From: Calditrichota bacterium
GTDB taxonomy: Bacteria; Electryoneota; RPQS01
Direction: 5' to 3'
DNA length: 64,000 nt
NCBI GenBank assembly: GCA_020637445.1
Contig: JACJVZ010000001.1
Coordinates: 1,426,001 to 1,490,000 of the forward strand
Below are positions 20,242 through 28,265 of this stretch, in pieces (within the stretch, counting starts at the first letter, position 1; the number at the start of each line of letters is the position of its first letter). The notes beneath the pieces were generated by a model. That model did no database searches and was not told where the DNA came from. It worked only from the letters and a program-made list of their open reading frames with translations. A program made the position numbers and the translations under genes.

Positions 20242-20257
20242 GAAAGTTTAATATATT
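20242..20257 (+). promoter_or_regulatory. Second copy of the 16-nt regulator motif
   Basis: GAAAGTTTAATATATT here matches 15 of 16 positions of the minus-strand copy at 20106-20121, in opposite orientation and about 136 nt upstream of the regulator start. It may be a second binding site for the HTH-cupin protein; this is inference. Confidence 0.4.
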
Positions 20258-20351
20258 ACGCCCCTTAGCGCACTTAACCTGAACCGCAAGGGACCCCAAA
20301 AGCTAACAATTGGAGAGAAAACCCTGCCGACCCACACGTTTTTTTCGAGAC

Positions 20352-21776
20352 TTACGCCTCTTTTTCCGAGTTTTCAACGTCCTCATCCGACCCCGGAACA
20401 ATCCCACGTCTCCACGGATCAGACTTGGGCCGTTCAATCAGCCCCAACCGTCCCGCTTCCACGCGGTCCATCTGCACCCGTACCAATACCGTATCCCCTT
20501 TAGGTTCAGTACTTTGAACTTCCCCCACCCGGTACAATTCCTGCCATAATTTCCCATTCGCTGGATCAAGTTCGATTTCGAGCTGGACCTTCTCCTGCTC
20601 CATGATATGACGCATCCGTTCTCTAAGGAGATCGAGCCCAGTTCCTTCCCGTGCCGAAATAAGCTCAGCTTCAGGCTTGGTCTCTTTCACCCACTTCAGG
20701 ACCGACGGATCGTCCAAGGCATCAACCTTGTTGAAAACTTCGATGGCCGGAATGTCGCTCACACCCATCTCGCCCAAGATTAGCTCCACTGCTTCCATTT
20801 GCTCGCGGTAGGTCGGCGAGGCCGCGTCGACCACGTGGACAATGCAGTCCGCCTCGGAAATCTCAGCCAACGTCGAGCGAAAACTCGCCACAAGTCCCGG
20901 CGGCAGCTTGCGAATGAAGCCCACGGTATCTGAAAGCACGGCTTTGATCCCCTGCCCCAGAGGAAGATTTCTCGTAGTAGAATCTAACGTCGCGAACAAG
21001 AGGTTCTCTTCAAAAACTCCCGCTGACGTCAGAACATTCATGAGTGTTGATTTTCCGACGTTGGTGTAACCTGCGAGCGAAAACCTGAACACCTCCTGCC
21101 GTTTCGCGCGCTGCGTTCGGTGCTGCTTCTCTATATGAGAGAGATCGTCTTCCAATTTGCGAATCCGCGAGCGAATAATCCGGCGGTCGGTTTCGATCTG
21201 CGTTTCACCCGGACCGCGCATGCCGATACCCCCCCGTTGCCGTTCAAGGTGCGTCCACGCTCCCGTCAAGCGCGGCAGCATATACTTCAGTTGCGCAAGC
21301 TCCACCTGCGTTTTTGCTTCGCGAGTTTGCGCGCGCTTGGCAAAAATATCCAAAATAAGTCCCGACCTGTCCACCAGCCGGGTCTTGAATTCGCGTTCGA
21401 GATTTCTCGCCTGCGCCGGAGCGGGGTCTTCGTCGAAAACCACAAGGTCCGCGTTCACCTCTGCCACCAACCCCGCAATTTCGGCGGCCTTTCCCTTGCC
21501 CATATAGAGAGCGGGATCGATACTTCTAAGTTTGACCAGTTCCTTGTCGACAATCTCCGCGCCCGCAGTTTCAGCCAGCATCTCAAGCTCTTCCAAATGC
21601 TCCTGCGCCGTGGTCAAGCTATCCCCCGGTTTGCAAATGCCGATCAAAAACGCACGCTCTTTTTTCGGGACGAGCGCGTTCTCGGCGTCTCCCTTGGAGG
21701 CGTCTTCAATCCGCAACCGGTCAAACCCCAAAGACCGCGACCGGTCATCTCCGATACTGTTTCTGGCCTTACTCAT
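20352..21776 (-). CDS. hflX: GTPase HflX
   Basis: Ribosome-associated GTPase of the Obg-HflX superfamily, known for splitting stalled ribosomes. It has the N-terminal HflX domain with the glycine-rich segment YMGKGKAAEI, the middle signature RQRGGIGMRGPGETQIETD, then the G domain: G1 GYTNVGKST, G3 DTVGFIRKLP and G4 NKVD. The C-terminal domain is followed by an acidic tail. The ATG at 21776 was chosen because it overlaps the mazG stop as ATGA, and the family start (MSKARNS) fits; a longer in-frame start inside mazG is unlikely. It is the last gene of the phoH operon. Length fits the family. Confidence 0.95.
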   Translation of the reverse strand: MSKARNSIGDDRSRSLGFDRLRIEDASKGDAENALVPKKERAFLIGICKPGDSLTTAQEHLEELEMLAETAGAEIVDKELVKLRSIDPALYMGKGKAAEIAGLVAEVNADLVVFDEDPAPAQARNLEREFKTRLVDRSGLILDIFAKRAQTREAKTQVELAQLKYMLPRLTGAWTHLERQRGGIGMRGPGETQIETDRRIIRSRIRKLEDDLSHIEKQHRTQRAKRQEVFRFSLAGYTNVGKSTLMNVLTSAGVFEENLLFATLDSTTRNLPLGQGIKAVLSDTVGFIRKLPPGLVASFRSTLAEISEADCIVHVVDAASPTYREQMEAVELILGEMGVSDIPAIEVFNKVDALDDPSVLKWVKETKPEAELISAREGTGLDLLRERMRHIMEQEKVQLEIELDPANGKLWQELYRVGEVQSTEPKGDTVLVRVQMDRVEAGRLGLIERPKSDPWRRGIVPGSDEDVENSEKEA

Positions 21777-22591
21777 GCGTTCTCTTTCTCGCGCTCTTTC
21801 GCCAAGTCCCACAACTTATCCATCTTTTCCAGCCCCGCTTCATGCAGCGGCACTCCCTCTTCATTCAGTTGCAATTCAATCTGTCCGAACCGGTTCGTAA
21901 ACTTTTGAATCGAGCCGCGCAGAGCTTCTTCAGGATGAATATTCAACTTTCTTCCGAGATTCACCATCGTAAACAACAAATCACCGAATTCCGCTTCTAT
22001 CTTCTCGCGGTCCCCTTCAGCAAGTTCCTGCTTCAACTCTTCGATCTCTTCGGTCATCTTTTTCCACACCGGTTCATCCGACGGCCAATCGAATCCCACC
22101 GCCGCGGCTTTCTCCTGCACACGGTAAGCGCGGTTCAAAGCAGGCTGGTTCTTTGGCACACCCGACAAAAGCTGCGGCTTGTGCGTCTCATTGAGCTTAA
22201 TCTTTTCCCACTGCTTGTTCACGTCGTCGGTCGAATTAACAACCGCGTCGCCAAACACATGCGGATGCCTGCGAATCAACTTCTCGTTAATCTCATGCAG
22301 CACTCCCGCAATGTCGAATAGTTTCTCTTCGTGAGCAAGCTGCGCATGAAACACGATATGCAACAGCAAGTCGCCAAGCTCTTTCTTCAACTCTCCGTAA
22401 GCCTTGCGGTCTATCGAATCCAGGACTTCATACGTTTCTTCGATCAGGTAAGGCCGCAGCGATTCATGCGTCTGCTCGCGGTCCCACGGACAGCCGTCGG
22501 GCGCGCGCAGCGCCGCCATAATGTGCACAAGCCGCTCGAACTCTGCGGCGGCTTGTGAAGATTCGGGGGTATGTTCGAAATTCCGCTTCAC
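21773..22591 (-). CDS. mazG: Nucleoside triphosphate pyrophosphohydrolase MazG
   Basis: Hydrolyses NTPs and dNTPs to monophosphates, a house-cleaning role. The 272 residues contain the two tandem MazG domains of the full-length form. The first carries CPWDREQTHESLRPYLIEE and ELGDLLLHIVFHAQLA; the second carries EIEELKQEL and EFGDLLFTMVNLGRKL, with the EExxE/ExxD metal-binding pattern in both. The C-terminal GLEKMDKLWDLAKERE is typical. It starts 7 nt after the preceding unknown gene and overlaps hflX by 4 nt, so it is translated within the operon. Confidence 0.95.
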   Translation of the reverse strand: MKRNFEHTPESSQAAAEFERLVHIMAALRAPDGCPWDREQTHESLRPYLIEETYEVLDSIDRKAYGELKKELGDLLLHIVFHAQLAHEEKLFDIAGVLHEINEKLIRRHPHVFGDAVVNSTDDVNKQWEKIKLNETHKPQLLSGVPKNQPALNRAYRVQEKAAAVGFDWPSDEPVWKKMTEEIEELKQELAEGDREKIEAEFGDLLFTMVNLGRKLNIHPEEALRGSIQKFTNRFGQIELQLNEEGVPLHEAGLEKMDKLWDLAKEREKENA

Positions 22592-22598
22592 GCGATCT

Positions 22599-23120
22599 CT
22601 ACAAATAATTCAACAAAGCCATGATGCGCCGTCCGTTATCGTTGGACGTGCTTTCTACCAAAAGATTATAAAGGTTTGACGTCGCCGGATGCGCCAACGC
22701 GATCTTCGTTTGCGCCCGCGCTTCCTTCACGAGTCCCGCGACATACAGCTCTGGACTGACCGAAAGATCAATCAGCAAGTCGAACTCAGCGGATTTTACG
22801 GATTTCAAAGTCTGTTCATCCGGCATTCCGAACCGCGTTGCGTGAACAGGATCAAAACTCTTCACGACGCAAAACTCGTTAATTACGAGCCAGCTTCGAA
22901 AATTTTCACGCACGAAAATCGTCGTCTGCGCGTGCATCAACCGCGCAAGAATGTCCGGCAATATCGTGCGCACAATATCGAAGTCGTCAAAGTTCGCCGG
23001 CAGCACGACACAAACTTTGCGCGCGTTTTCAGTCACGCGCGGCAGCGACACGCGGCTGTTCGCGGCTTCACTTTTGCGCCACGACAAGAGCATCCAACCG
23101 ATTCTCTCTTTGATCGTCAT
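22599..23120 (-). CDS. Hypothetical protein, weak similarity to glycosyltransferase 9 fold
   Basis: A 173-residue protein I cannot assign firmly. It has alternating beta-alpha segments: KVCVVLPANFDDFDIVRTI near 35-53, then the strands TTIFV and WLVIN, then EFDLLIDLSVSPELYVAGLV, then TKIALAHP. The pattern 'D(L/I)LIDLS...(A)..A..K(I/V)A' resembles the N-terminal Rossmann half of heptosyltransferase-like (GT9) proteins, but the second half and any catalytic motif are missing. There is no signal peptide. It overlaps the corC-like gene by 4 nt and precedes mazG by 7 nt, so it belongs to the operon. The function is not inferred. Confidence 0.75.
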   Translation of the reverse strand: MTIKERIGWMLLSWRKSEAANSRVSLPRVTENARKVCVVLPANFDDFDIVRTILPDILARLMHAQTTIFVRENFRSWLVINEFCVVKSFDPVHATRFGMPDEQTLKSVKSAEFDLLIDLSVSPELYVAGLVKEARAQTKIALAHPATSNLYNLLVESTSNDNGRRIMALLNYL

Positions 23121-24415
23121 TCGTTGTTGTCCGATATCGCTTCGCGGCGCACGACGCGTACGCGGCCCAATCTGTGCTTACGCACTTCTTCGATGATAAA
23201 TTCGTAATTGTGGTATTCCACAATCGTATGCGCTTCCGGAAAATCGCCGATCTCCGAAAGCAAGAATCCGCCCAGCGTATCGAAGTCGTCGTCGATCGGA
23301 ATTACGTCGTCGTCCAAAACTTCATTCACCGTTTCCACGTCGAGCTTCGCGTCAATCAACACCGTATTTTCGTCGATGCGTGTCCATAAATCCCGTTCCG
23401 CGTCGTGCTCGTCTTGAATCTCTCCGACGATCTCTTCAATCACGTCTTCCAGAGTGACCAGTCCCGCCGTGCCGCCGTATTCATCGACCGCAATCGACAT
23501 GTGTACGCGCTGCTCTTGAAACTGTTTCAGAAGTTCATCGGCGGTTTTCGCTTCGGGCACGAAATGCGCCGCGCGAATAATACGTCTTAAATCGACTTCA
23601 TCCTTGAACGGATAGAATGTCATCAAGTCTTTCGCGTGCAAAATGCCGATGATGTTGTCGACCCGCTCATCAAACACAGGAATACGCGAATGTCCGCACT
23701 TGCGCAAGGTGTCCAGCACTTTTGAAATCGGAGTCTTGACTTCGATCGCGATCATGTCCGTGCGCGGCACCATGATTTCACGGACTGTGATTTCACCCAA
23801 CTCGAAAATCGAATGAATCATGTCGCGTTCGGATTTCTCGAGCGCGCCGTGTTCTTCGCCGACTTCCAAAAGGGTTTTGATCTCTTCTTCCGAAATCCAC
23901 AACTTCTTTTTCTCGACTCCTAACCCGCGCGCGATTCCGTCCGCGATCGGAGTGATCAAAGCCGTAATCGGATACATCAGCATGGTCAACAGATTCAGCG
24001 GCGCGGCAATCGCCAATGAGAAACTCAGCGGATTGCGTACGGCCGCGAACTTCGGCAGAATCTCCGCGCCGATCAAAATCACCAGAGTGACGACGACGCC
24101 CTGAATAACGTACACCGCCCACTCGCTGATCGCAAAATGTGCCACGAGTCTCGACGTCGCCAGAGCCGCCACCGTCGCCGCCAAAATATTGACAATCGTA
24201 TTGCCCGTCAAGAGCGAGATCAAGAGCTTGCGCGGGTCTTTCAGGAGTTTGGCCAACACGCGTGCGCGGCTGTCTTCCGACGAGCCGTTCAGTATTTCGC
24301 TAATCTGCGAGCGCGTCAAAGAAAACAGCGCCGTCTCCGACGAAGAGAAGAACGCCGAGAACAAGAGCAGTCCGCAAAACGCGACAAAGCTCCACAAGAG
24401 ATAGCCGTCTATCAC
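23117..24415 (-). CDS. CNNM/CBS/CorC hemolysin-family membrane protein
   Basis: Membrane protein of the HlyC/CorC (CNNM) family, linked to divalent-cation transport. N-terminal CNNM (DUF21) domain, about residues 1-185, has four hydrophobic segments and the family motif FFSSSETALFSL. Two CBS motifs follow (about 205-335, with VPRTDMIAIEV, HSRIPVFDE, VDEYGGTAGLVTLEDVIEEIVGEI written here in parts: VDEYGGTAGLV and TLEDVIEEIVGEI). The C-terminal CorC/TlyC domain (about 345-425) has DDDFDTLGGFLL. It overlaps ybeY upstream and the unknown gene downstream by 4 nt each. The ybeY-corC pairing is common in bacteria. The exact substrate is unknown. Confidence 0.92.
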   Translation of the reverse strand: MIDGYLLWSFVAFCGLLLFSAFFSSSETALFSLTRSQISEILNGSSEDSRARVLAKLLKDPRKLLISLLTGNTIVNILAATVAALATSRLVAHFAISEWAVYVIQGVVVTLVILIGAEILPKFAAVRNPLSFSLAIAAPLNLLTMLMYPITALITPIADGIARGLGVEKKKLWISEEEIKTLLEVGEEHGALEKSERDMIHSIFELGEITVREIMVPRTDMIAIEVKTPISKVLDTLRKCGHSRIPVFDERVDNIIGILHAKDLMTFYPFKDEVDLRRIIRAAHFVPEAKTADELLKQFQEQRVHMSIAVDEYGGTAGLVTLEDVIEEIVGEIQDEHDAERDLWTRIDENTVLIDAKLDVETVNEVLDDDVIPIDDDFDTLGGFLLSEIGDFPEAHTIVEYHNYEFIIEEVRKHRLGRVRVVRREAISDNNE

Positions 24416-24870
24416 AGTGTGCCTCCTGCTCTCAATGCGTGGTCTTCCGCGCGCCGCATCTGCTTGCGTCCGTGTTCCGTGTGGTCGTCGAGCCCCGCCA
24501 AATGCAGCACGCCGTGGGCCGCCAATCGAGCGATCTCTTCATAGAGCGGCACACGGTATTCTTTCGCCTGCCTGCGTGCTTGATCGAGACAAATATAGAT
24601 TTCGCCTTCGAGCGCCGCGTCGGGGTCGGTGAGGTTGAAAGTAATGACGTCCGTCGTACCGCGCAAATTCAGAAACTCACGGTGGAGTTTCGCCATTTTG
24701 CGGTCGTTCACGAGAACAAATCGAATTGTGCCGACGGGTCGTAGAACTTTGCGCATGGCCACGCTTGCGCAGGCCATCGCGTAGTCTTTGCGCACGCGCG
24801 CGCGGGGAATCTCAGAGTAAAACTCGAGTTTGCCTCGCACGCGCCTGCGCGAGGGAGGGTGATCAGTCAT
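24412..24870 (-). CDS. ybeY: Endoribonuclease YbeY
   Basis: Zinc-dependent endoribonuclease for rRNA maturation and ribosome quality control. The metal-binding motif HGVLHLAGLDDH is near the C-terminus, and the family signature TTDVITFNL lies in the middle. The start at 24870 gives 152 residues, the usual length; it overlaps the phoH stop by 8 nt. A longer frame extends upstream inside phoH but has no family similarity. The gene overlaps the corC-like gene by 4 nt. The phoH-ybeY-corC order is widely conserved. Confidence 0.94.
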   Translation of the reverse strand: MTDHPPSRRRVRGKLEFYSEIPRARVRKDYAMACASVAMRKVLRPVGTIRFVLVNDRKMAKLHREFLNLRGTTDVITFNLTDPDAALEGEIYICLDQARRQAKEYRVPLYEEIARLAAHGVLHLAGLDDHTEHGRKQMRRAEDHALRAGGTL

Positions 24871-25936
24871 TAGCGGAGGACGGCTTGCTGCGGTGTTCGG
24901 GCAGCTTGCCGAGATCTTCACCTGTTTCGTTGGCTGCGTCGCCGCTCGCGCTCGCAGAGTCTTGAAGGAAACGGTCATACGCTCCGACGATACGGGCCAC
25001 GAGCGGGTGGCGGACGACGTCGGATTTATTCAATTTTACGAATTCAATGCCGGCAATGCCGTCGAGAATATACTGGATGCCGAGCAAGCCGCTGTCACTG
25101 CGGCGCGGCAAGTCGATTTGCGTTAAGTCGCCGGTGATGACAGCCTTCGAATTTTCGCCCATACGGGTCAAAAACATCTTCATCTGACCGGCCGTCGTGT
25201 TCTGCGCTTCGTCCATAATCAGAAACGCGTTGTCGAGCGTACGGCCGCGCATATAAGCCAGCGGAGCGATTTCGATAATTTGACGGTCGAGCAGTTTACG
25301 CAGACGGTCTCCGGGAATCATCTTCATCAGCGCGTCATACAGCGGCCGGAAATACGGATCGACTTTTTCACGCACATCGCCCGGCAAAAATCCCAAGCTC
25401 TCTCCCGCTTCCACCACGGGACGCACCAAAATAATCCGGTCGAATTTCCCCTGCTGGAACATCTGTACGGCACACACTACTGCGATAAACGTCTTGCCCG
25501 TTCCCGCGGGACCGAACGCGAACGTCAAATCGCTGCGCTGGATCGCTTCCCAGTATTCGTTTTGTCCTGCGGTGCGCGGATTGAAGCTCCGGTCGCCGCT
25601 GCGGAACATCGCCGCAAACGGAGTGTCCGTATCCGACTGCATATCGCGCGCGGAAACTCCCACGCGCAGCACGCGGTCGATGTCGCCGCGTGAAAGTTGT
25701 CCCAATTTGCGGGTGATGCCGACGAGTTCCATGATCAGTTCGACGGCTTCCAAATTTTCTGCTTGCGTGCCGCGGATCAATATTTTTTCGCGGCGCGCCG
25801 TCACCTTCGACGGAATGTGTCTTTGCAGGTAGCGAAGATTCTCGTCGTTGGGGCCCAAGAGTGGCCTCAGGACTCCTTCTTCAATGGGTAGTTCGACTAT
25901 TTCGATGAAGTCCTGCGGGGCCTGTTCAGCAGCCAT
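24863..25936 (-). CDS. PhoH-family ATPase
   Basis: Cytoplasmic P-loop ATPase of the PhoH/PhoL type, often encoded next to ybeY and linked to RNA metabolism. An N-terminal KH-like segment (about 30-75) precedes the ATPase domain with Walker A GPAGTGKT (142-149) and a Walker B-like FLIMDEAQN (about 238-246); TGDLTQIDLP follows. It has 357 residues from the ATG at 25936, near the family length. That ATG has no close ribosome-binding site: a perfect AGGAGG lies 22 nt upstream, with an in-frame CTG at 25951 exactly 7 nt after it, so the protein may begin five codons earlier. It is the first gene of its operon. Confidence 0.93.
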   Translation of the reverse strand: MAAEQAPQDFIEIVELPIEEGVLRPLLGPNDENLRYLQRHIPSKVTARREKILIRGTQAENLEAVELIMELVGITRKLGQLSRGDIDRVLRVGVSARDMQSDTDTPFAAMFRSGDRSFNPRTAGQNEYWEAIQRSDLTFAFGPAGTGKTFIAVVCAVQMFQQGKFDRIILVRPVVEAGESLGFLPGDVREKVDPYFRPLYDALMKMIPGDRLRKLLDRQIIEIAPLAYMRGRTLDNAFLIMDEAQNTTAGQMKMFLTRMGENSKAVITGDLTQIDLPRRSDSGLLGIQYILDGIAGIEFVKLNKSDVVRHPLVARIVGAYDRFLQDSASASGDAANETGEDLGKLPEHRSKPSSAND

Positions 25937-25958
25937 AGAGCGTTGACTCAGCGGAAGT

Positions 25959-25964
25959 CCTCCT
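25959..25964 (-). promoter_or_regulatory. Ribosome-binding site suggesting a CTG start for phoH
   Basis: A perfect AGGAGG on the minus strand is followed by 7 nt and then CTG at 25949-25951, in frame with phoH and five codons before its first ATG. No ATG, GTG or TTG lies at this distance. Confidence 0.5.
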
Positions 25965-26118
25965 GTAGTTCAATCCACAAAAAATACCTCGCGTCGGACG
26001 AAATTGCCCGGCGGAGGTACCTAAAACATACGCATTCTGTCTGTTTCCGAGATACTTATCCACTCGATTTGGGTATCGCTAACCCTAATATTCCTTTTGC
26101 GATTCGGACCACCAGTTA

Positions 26119-26147
26119 AATGTAACAAAAAACAGGCCTCTTGTCAA
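26119..26147 (-). promoter_or_regulatory. Sigma70-like promoter of phoH operon
   Basis: Minus-strand TTGACA (26142-26147), a 17-nt spacer and TACATT (26119-26124). It directs transcription into phoH-ybeY-corC-like-unknown-mazG-hflX. Confidence 0.7.
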
Positions 26148-26258
26148 CGGAACTTGGGCACAAAGTAAAACTTGTCATAGCATGAGAGTTTAGTTAGGGA
26201 GTTGTGAATTAAGGATTTCCCGTGCTTGTCCACAACACTGCGCAATCGTCTTTGCAGT

Positions 26259-28028
26259 CTACTTCCCCGGCAGCAGAGCGATCTGCAAATCTGTCAAGAG
26301 CTTAGGATCGACTGGCGAGGGGCTACCGTCCATCAGTGACTGGGCCAAGGTTGTCTTGGGAAACGCGATAACGTCACGAATGGGGCGGTTTGTCAACACC
26401 ATGATCATCCGGTCGAAGCCCAACGCAAATCCACCCATCGGAGGCGCGCCGTACTTCAGAGCATCCACGAGGAAGCCGAACCGCAACTTTGCCTCTTCGT
26501 CGGAAATCCCCAACATCTTGAAGATTTTCGCCTGCTGAACCGGATCGTGAATACGAATTGAACCGGACAAAAGTTCATTGCCGTTCATCACGAGGTCGTA
26601 GGACGTGCTGCGGACGTTCCACGGCTCCGTGTCGAGCATGTGCGCGTCGTCGGGATGAAATCCGGTGAACGGATGGTGCGCGGGCCACACTTCACCCGTT
26701 TCTTCGTCGCGCTCGAACAGCGGAAAATCCACGACCCAGAACATCGAAACTTTGCGATGATCGGCGGGATCAAACAGCTTGAAGTGCTCCGCAAGTTTGA
26801 TGCGCAAAACGCCCAGCGATTTCAGCACGTCGCTCTTCTTGCCGACTGCAAGCAAGAGCAGGTCGCCCGTTTCGCCCTTGAGTTGCGTGACTATTTTTGC
26901 CAGCGCCGCATCATCGACTTTCCCCACCAACACACCCGACAGTCCTTCCGCCGTAATTTTGATCGGCAAAATTCCGCCCAGCCCCGAAGCCTTGGCAAGC
27001 TCTTCCACTTCACCAAATTGCTTGCGCGACAAATCAGCTTGCCCCGGAACTCGCAGACCAATCACAACTCCGCCGTTGTCAATCGCTCCGCGAATTACAC
27101 GAAACTCCGTGTCCTTTACAAGCTCCGAGACGTTCTCAAACTTCAAATCATAGCGAAGATCAGGCTTGTCTGAGCCGTAGCTTTCAACACATTCATTGTA
27201 CGACAGTCGCTTCAGCGGCATCGGCAGATCCACGCCCCAGATGTCGCGCAGAATCTTTACCCACAATCCTTCCACGACTTCGAACACCATATCGCGGTTC
27301 GCAAACGACATCTCGACGTCGATCTGCGTGAACTCGGGCTGACGATCGCTTCTCAAATCCTCGTCGCGAAAACATTTGCAGATCTGAAAATACTTGTCGA
27401 AACCCGCGACCATCAAAATCTGTTTGTAAATCTGCGGCGATTGCGGCAGCGCGTAGAACTGATGAGGAAAAACACGAGACGGCACAAGATAGTCGCGCGC
27501 GCCTTCGGGAGTGCTCTTCACCAAGCACGGCGTTTCCACTTCAATAAAACCCTGCTCCGAAAAATGCAGCCGAGCAATATTCGCAACTCGGTGCCGCATC
27601 ATCAGCACTTCTTGCAATTCGTTGCGCCGCAAATCGAGATAGCGGTATTTCAGGCGCAGTTCGTCGGACGCCTTGTCCTGCGTTTCGATTTGGAACGGCA
27701 GTTCGGGACAGCGGTTCAAAACTTCAATCGCGGTCGCCACGACTTCGACTTCGCCTGTCGGCAGATCGGCGTTGATCATCCCCTCGGGACGCGTGCGCAC
27801 CTTGCCGTGAATCTCAACCACCCACTCGCTCTTCAGCTCATGAGCAATTTTGATCACGTCCCCTTGCTCCGGCTCGACCACCACTTGCGTTTTACCATAG
27901 CGGTCACGCAGGTCAATAAACACCAGCCCGCCAAGGTCGCGCGCGCGCGCCACCCAGCCCTGCAGAACCACAGTCTTTTCGTTATCGATTTTGCGGAGTT
28001 CCCCGCAAGTATGCGTCCGAGTAGTCAT
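26259..28028 (-). CDS. aspS: Aspartyl-tRNA synthetase
   Basis: Class II synthetase charging tRNA-Asp. The N-terminal OB-fold anticodon domain begins RTHTCGELRK and contains GWVARARDLGGLVFIDLRDR. Class II motif 2 is visible as FRDEDLRSDRQPEFTQID, and the C-terminal motif 3 is GFALGFDRMIM. A bacterial-type GAD insertion lies between. The ATG at 28028 was chosen because the conserved protein begins MTTRTHTCGELR; an 18-codon upstream extension has no similarity. At about 589 residues it matches bacterial AspRS. I cannot tell a discriminating from a non-discriminating enzyme by reading. It has no close operon partner; repeat-rich spacer lies upstream. Confidence 0.96.
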   Translation of the reverse strand: MTTRTHTCGELRKIDNEKTVVLQGWVARARDLGGLVFIDLRDRYGKTQVVVEPEQGDVIKIAHELKSEWVVEIHGKVRTRPEGMINADLPTGEVEVVATAIEVLNRCPELPFQIETQDKASDELRLKYRYLDLRRNELQEVLMMRHRVANIARLHFSEQGFIEVETPCLVKSTPEGARDYLVPSRVFPHQFYALPQSPQIYKQILMVAGFDKYFQICKCFRDEDLRSDRQPEFTQIDVEMSFANRDMVFEVVEGLWVKILRDIWGVDLPMPLKRLSYNECVESYGSDKPDLRYDLKFENVSELVKDTEFRVIRGAIDNGGVVIGLRVPGQADLSRKQFGEVEELAKASGLGGILPIKITAEGLSGVLVGKVDDAALAKIVTQLKGETGDLLLLAVGKKSDVLKSLGVLRIKLAEHFKLFDPADHRKVSMFWVVDFPLFERDEETGEVWPAHHPFTGFHPDDAHMLDTEPWNVRSTSYDLVMNGNELLSGSIRIHDPVQQAKIFKMLGISDEEAKLRFGFLVDALKYGAPPMGGFALGFDRMIMVLTNRPIRDVIAFPKTTLAQSLMDGSPSPVDPKLLTDLQIALLPGK

Positions 28029-28089
28029 AAGTTGTTTTCTCGCCGTTGTGGGTCTCGAGACCCGCAACGGCGTATAAATCATTGTTTGC

Positions 28090-28262
28090 GCTGGAAATAA
28101 CAGCGCCGCCCGAAGGCGGCGCAGGTCGTGCGTTCACAGGGTAATATGGAGGAAATTAAGCGAAAAATCAACCCATATCAAGTCGCGGCGGCAGGTGTCT
28201 TCACCTGCCCCGCAAACCGAGATCGCATGCGTCCCCCACTAGGTCGGGCCTCCGGCCCGACG
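28090..28262. repeat. Short palindromic boxes between EamA gene and aspS
   Basis: Three perfect short hairpins lie here: CGCCGCCCGAAGGCGGCG (about 28106-28124), GGCAGGTGTCTTCACCTGCC (about 28191-28210) and GGTCGGGCCTCCGGCCCGAC (about 28243-28262). The second recurs, inverted, in both copies of the direct repeat at 35134 and 35460. The third has a relative at about 29787-29807. Confidence 0.75.
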
Positions 28263-28265
28263 CAC

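Larger units (their letters stand above)
25937..26258. other. Non-coding region between aspS and phoH
   Basis: This 322-bp region contains the phoH promoter (26119-26147), a leader of about 175 nt with a weak inverted repeat around TACCTC/GAGGTA (25986-26020), and the ribosome-binding site at 25959-25964. I see no gene, tRNA or known riboswitch in it. Confidence 0.6.
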
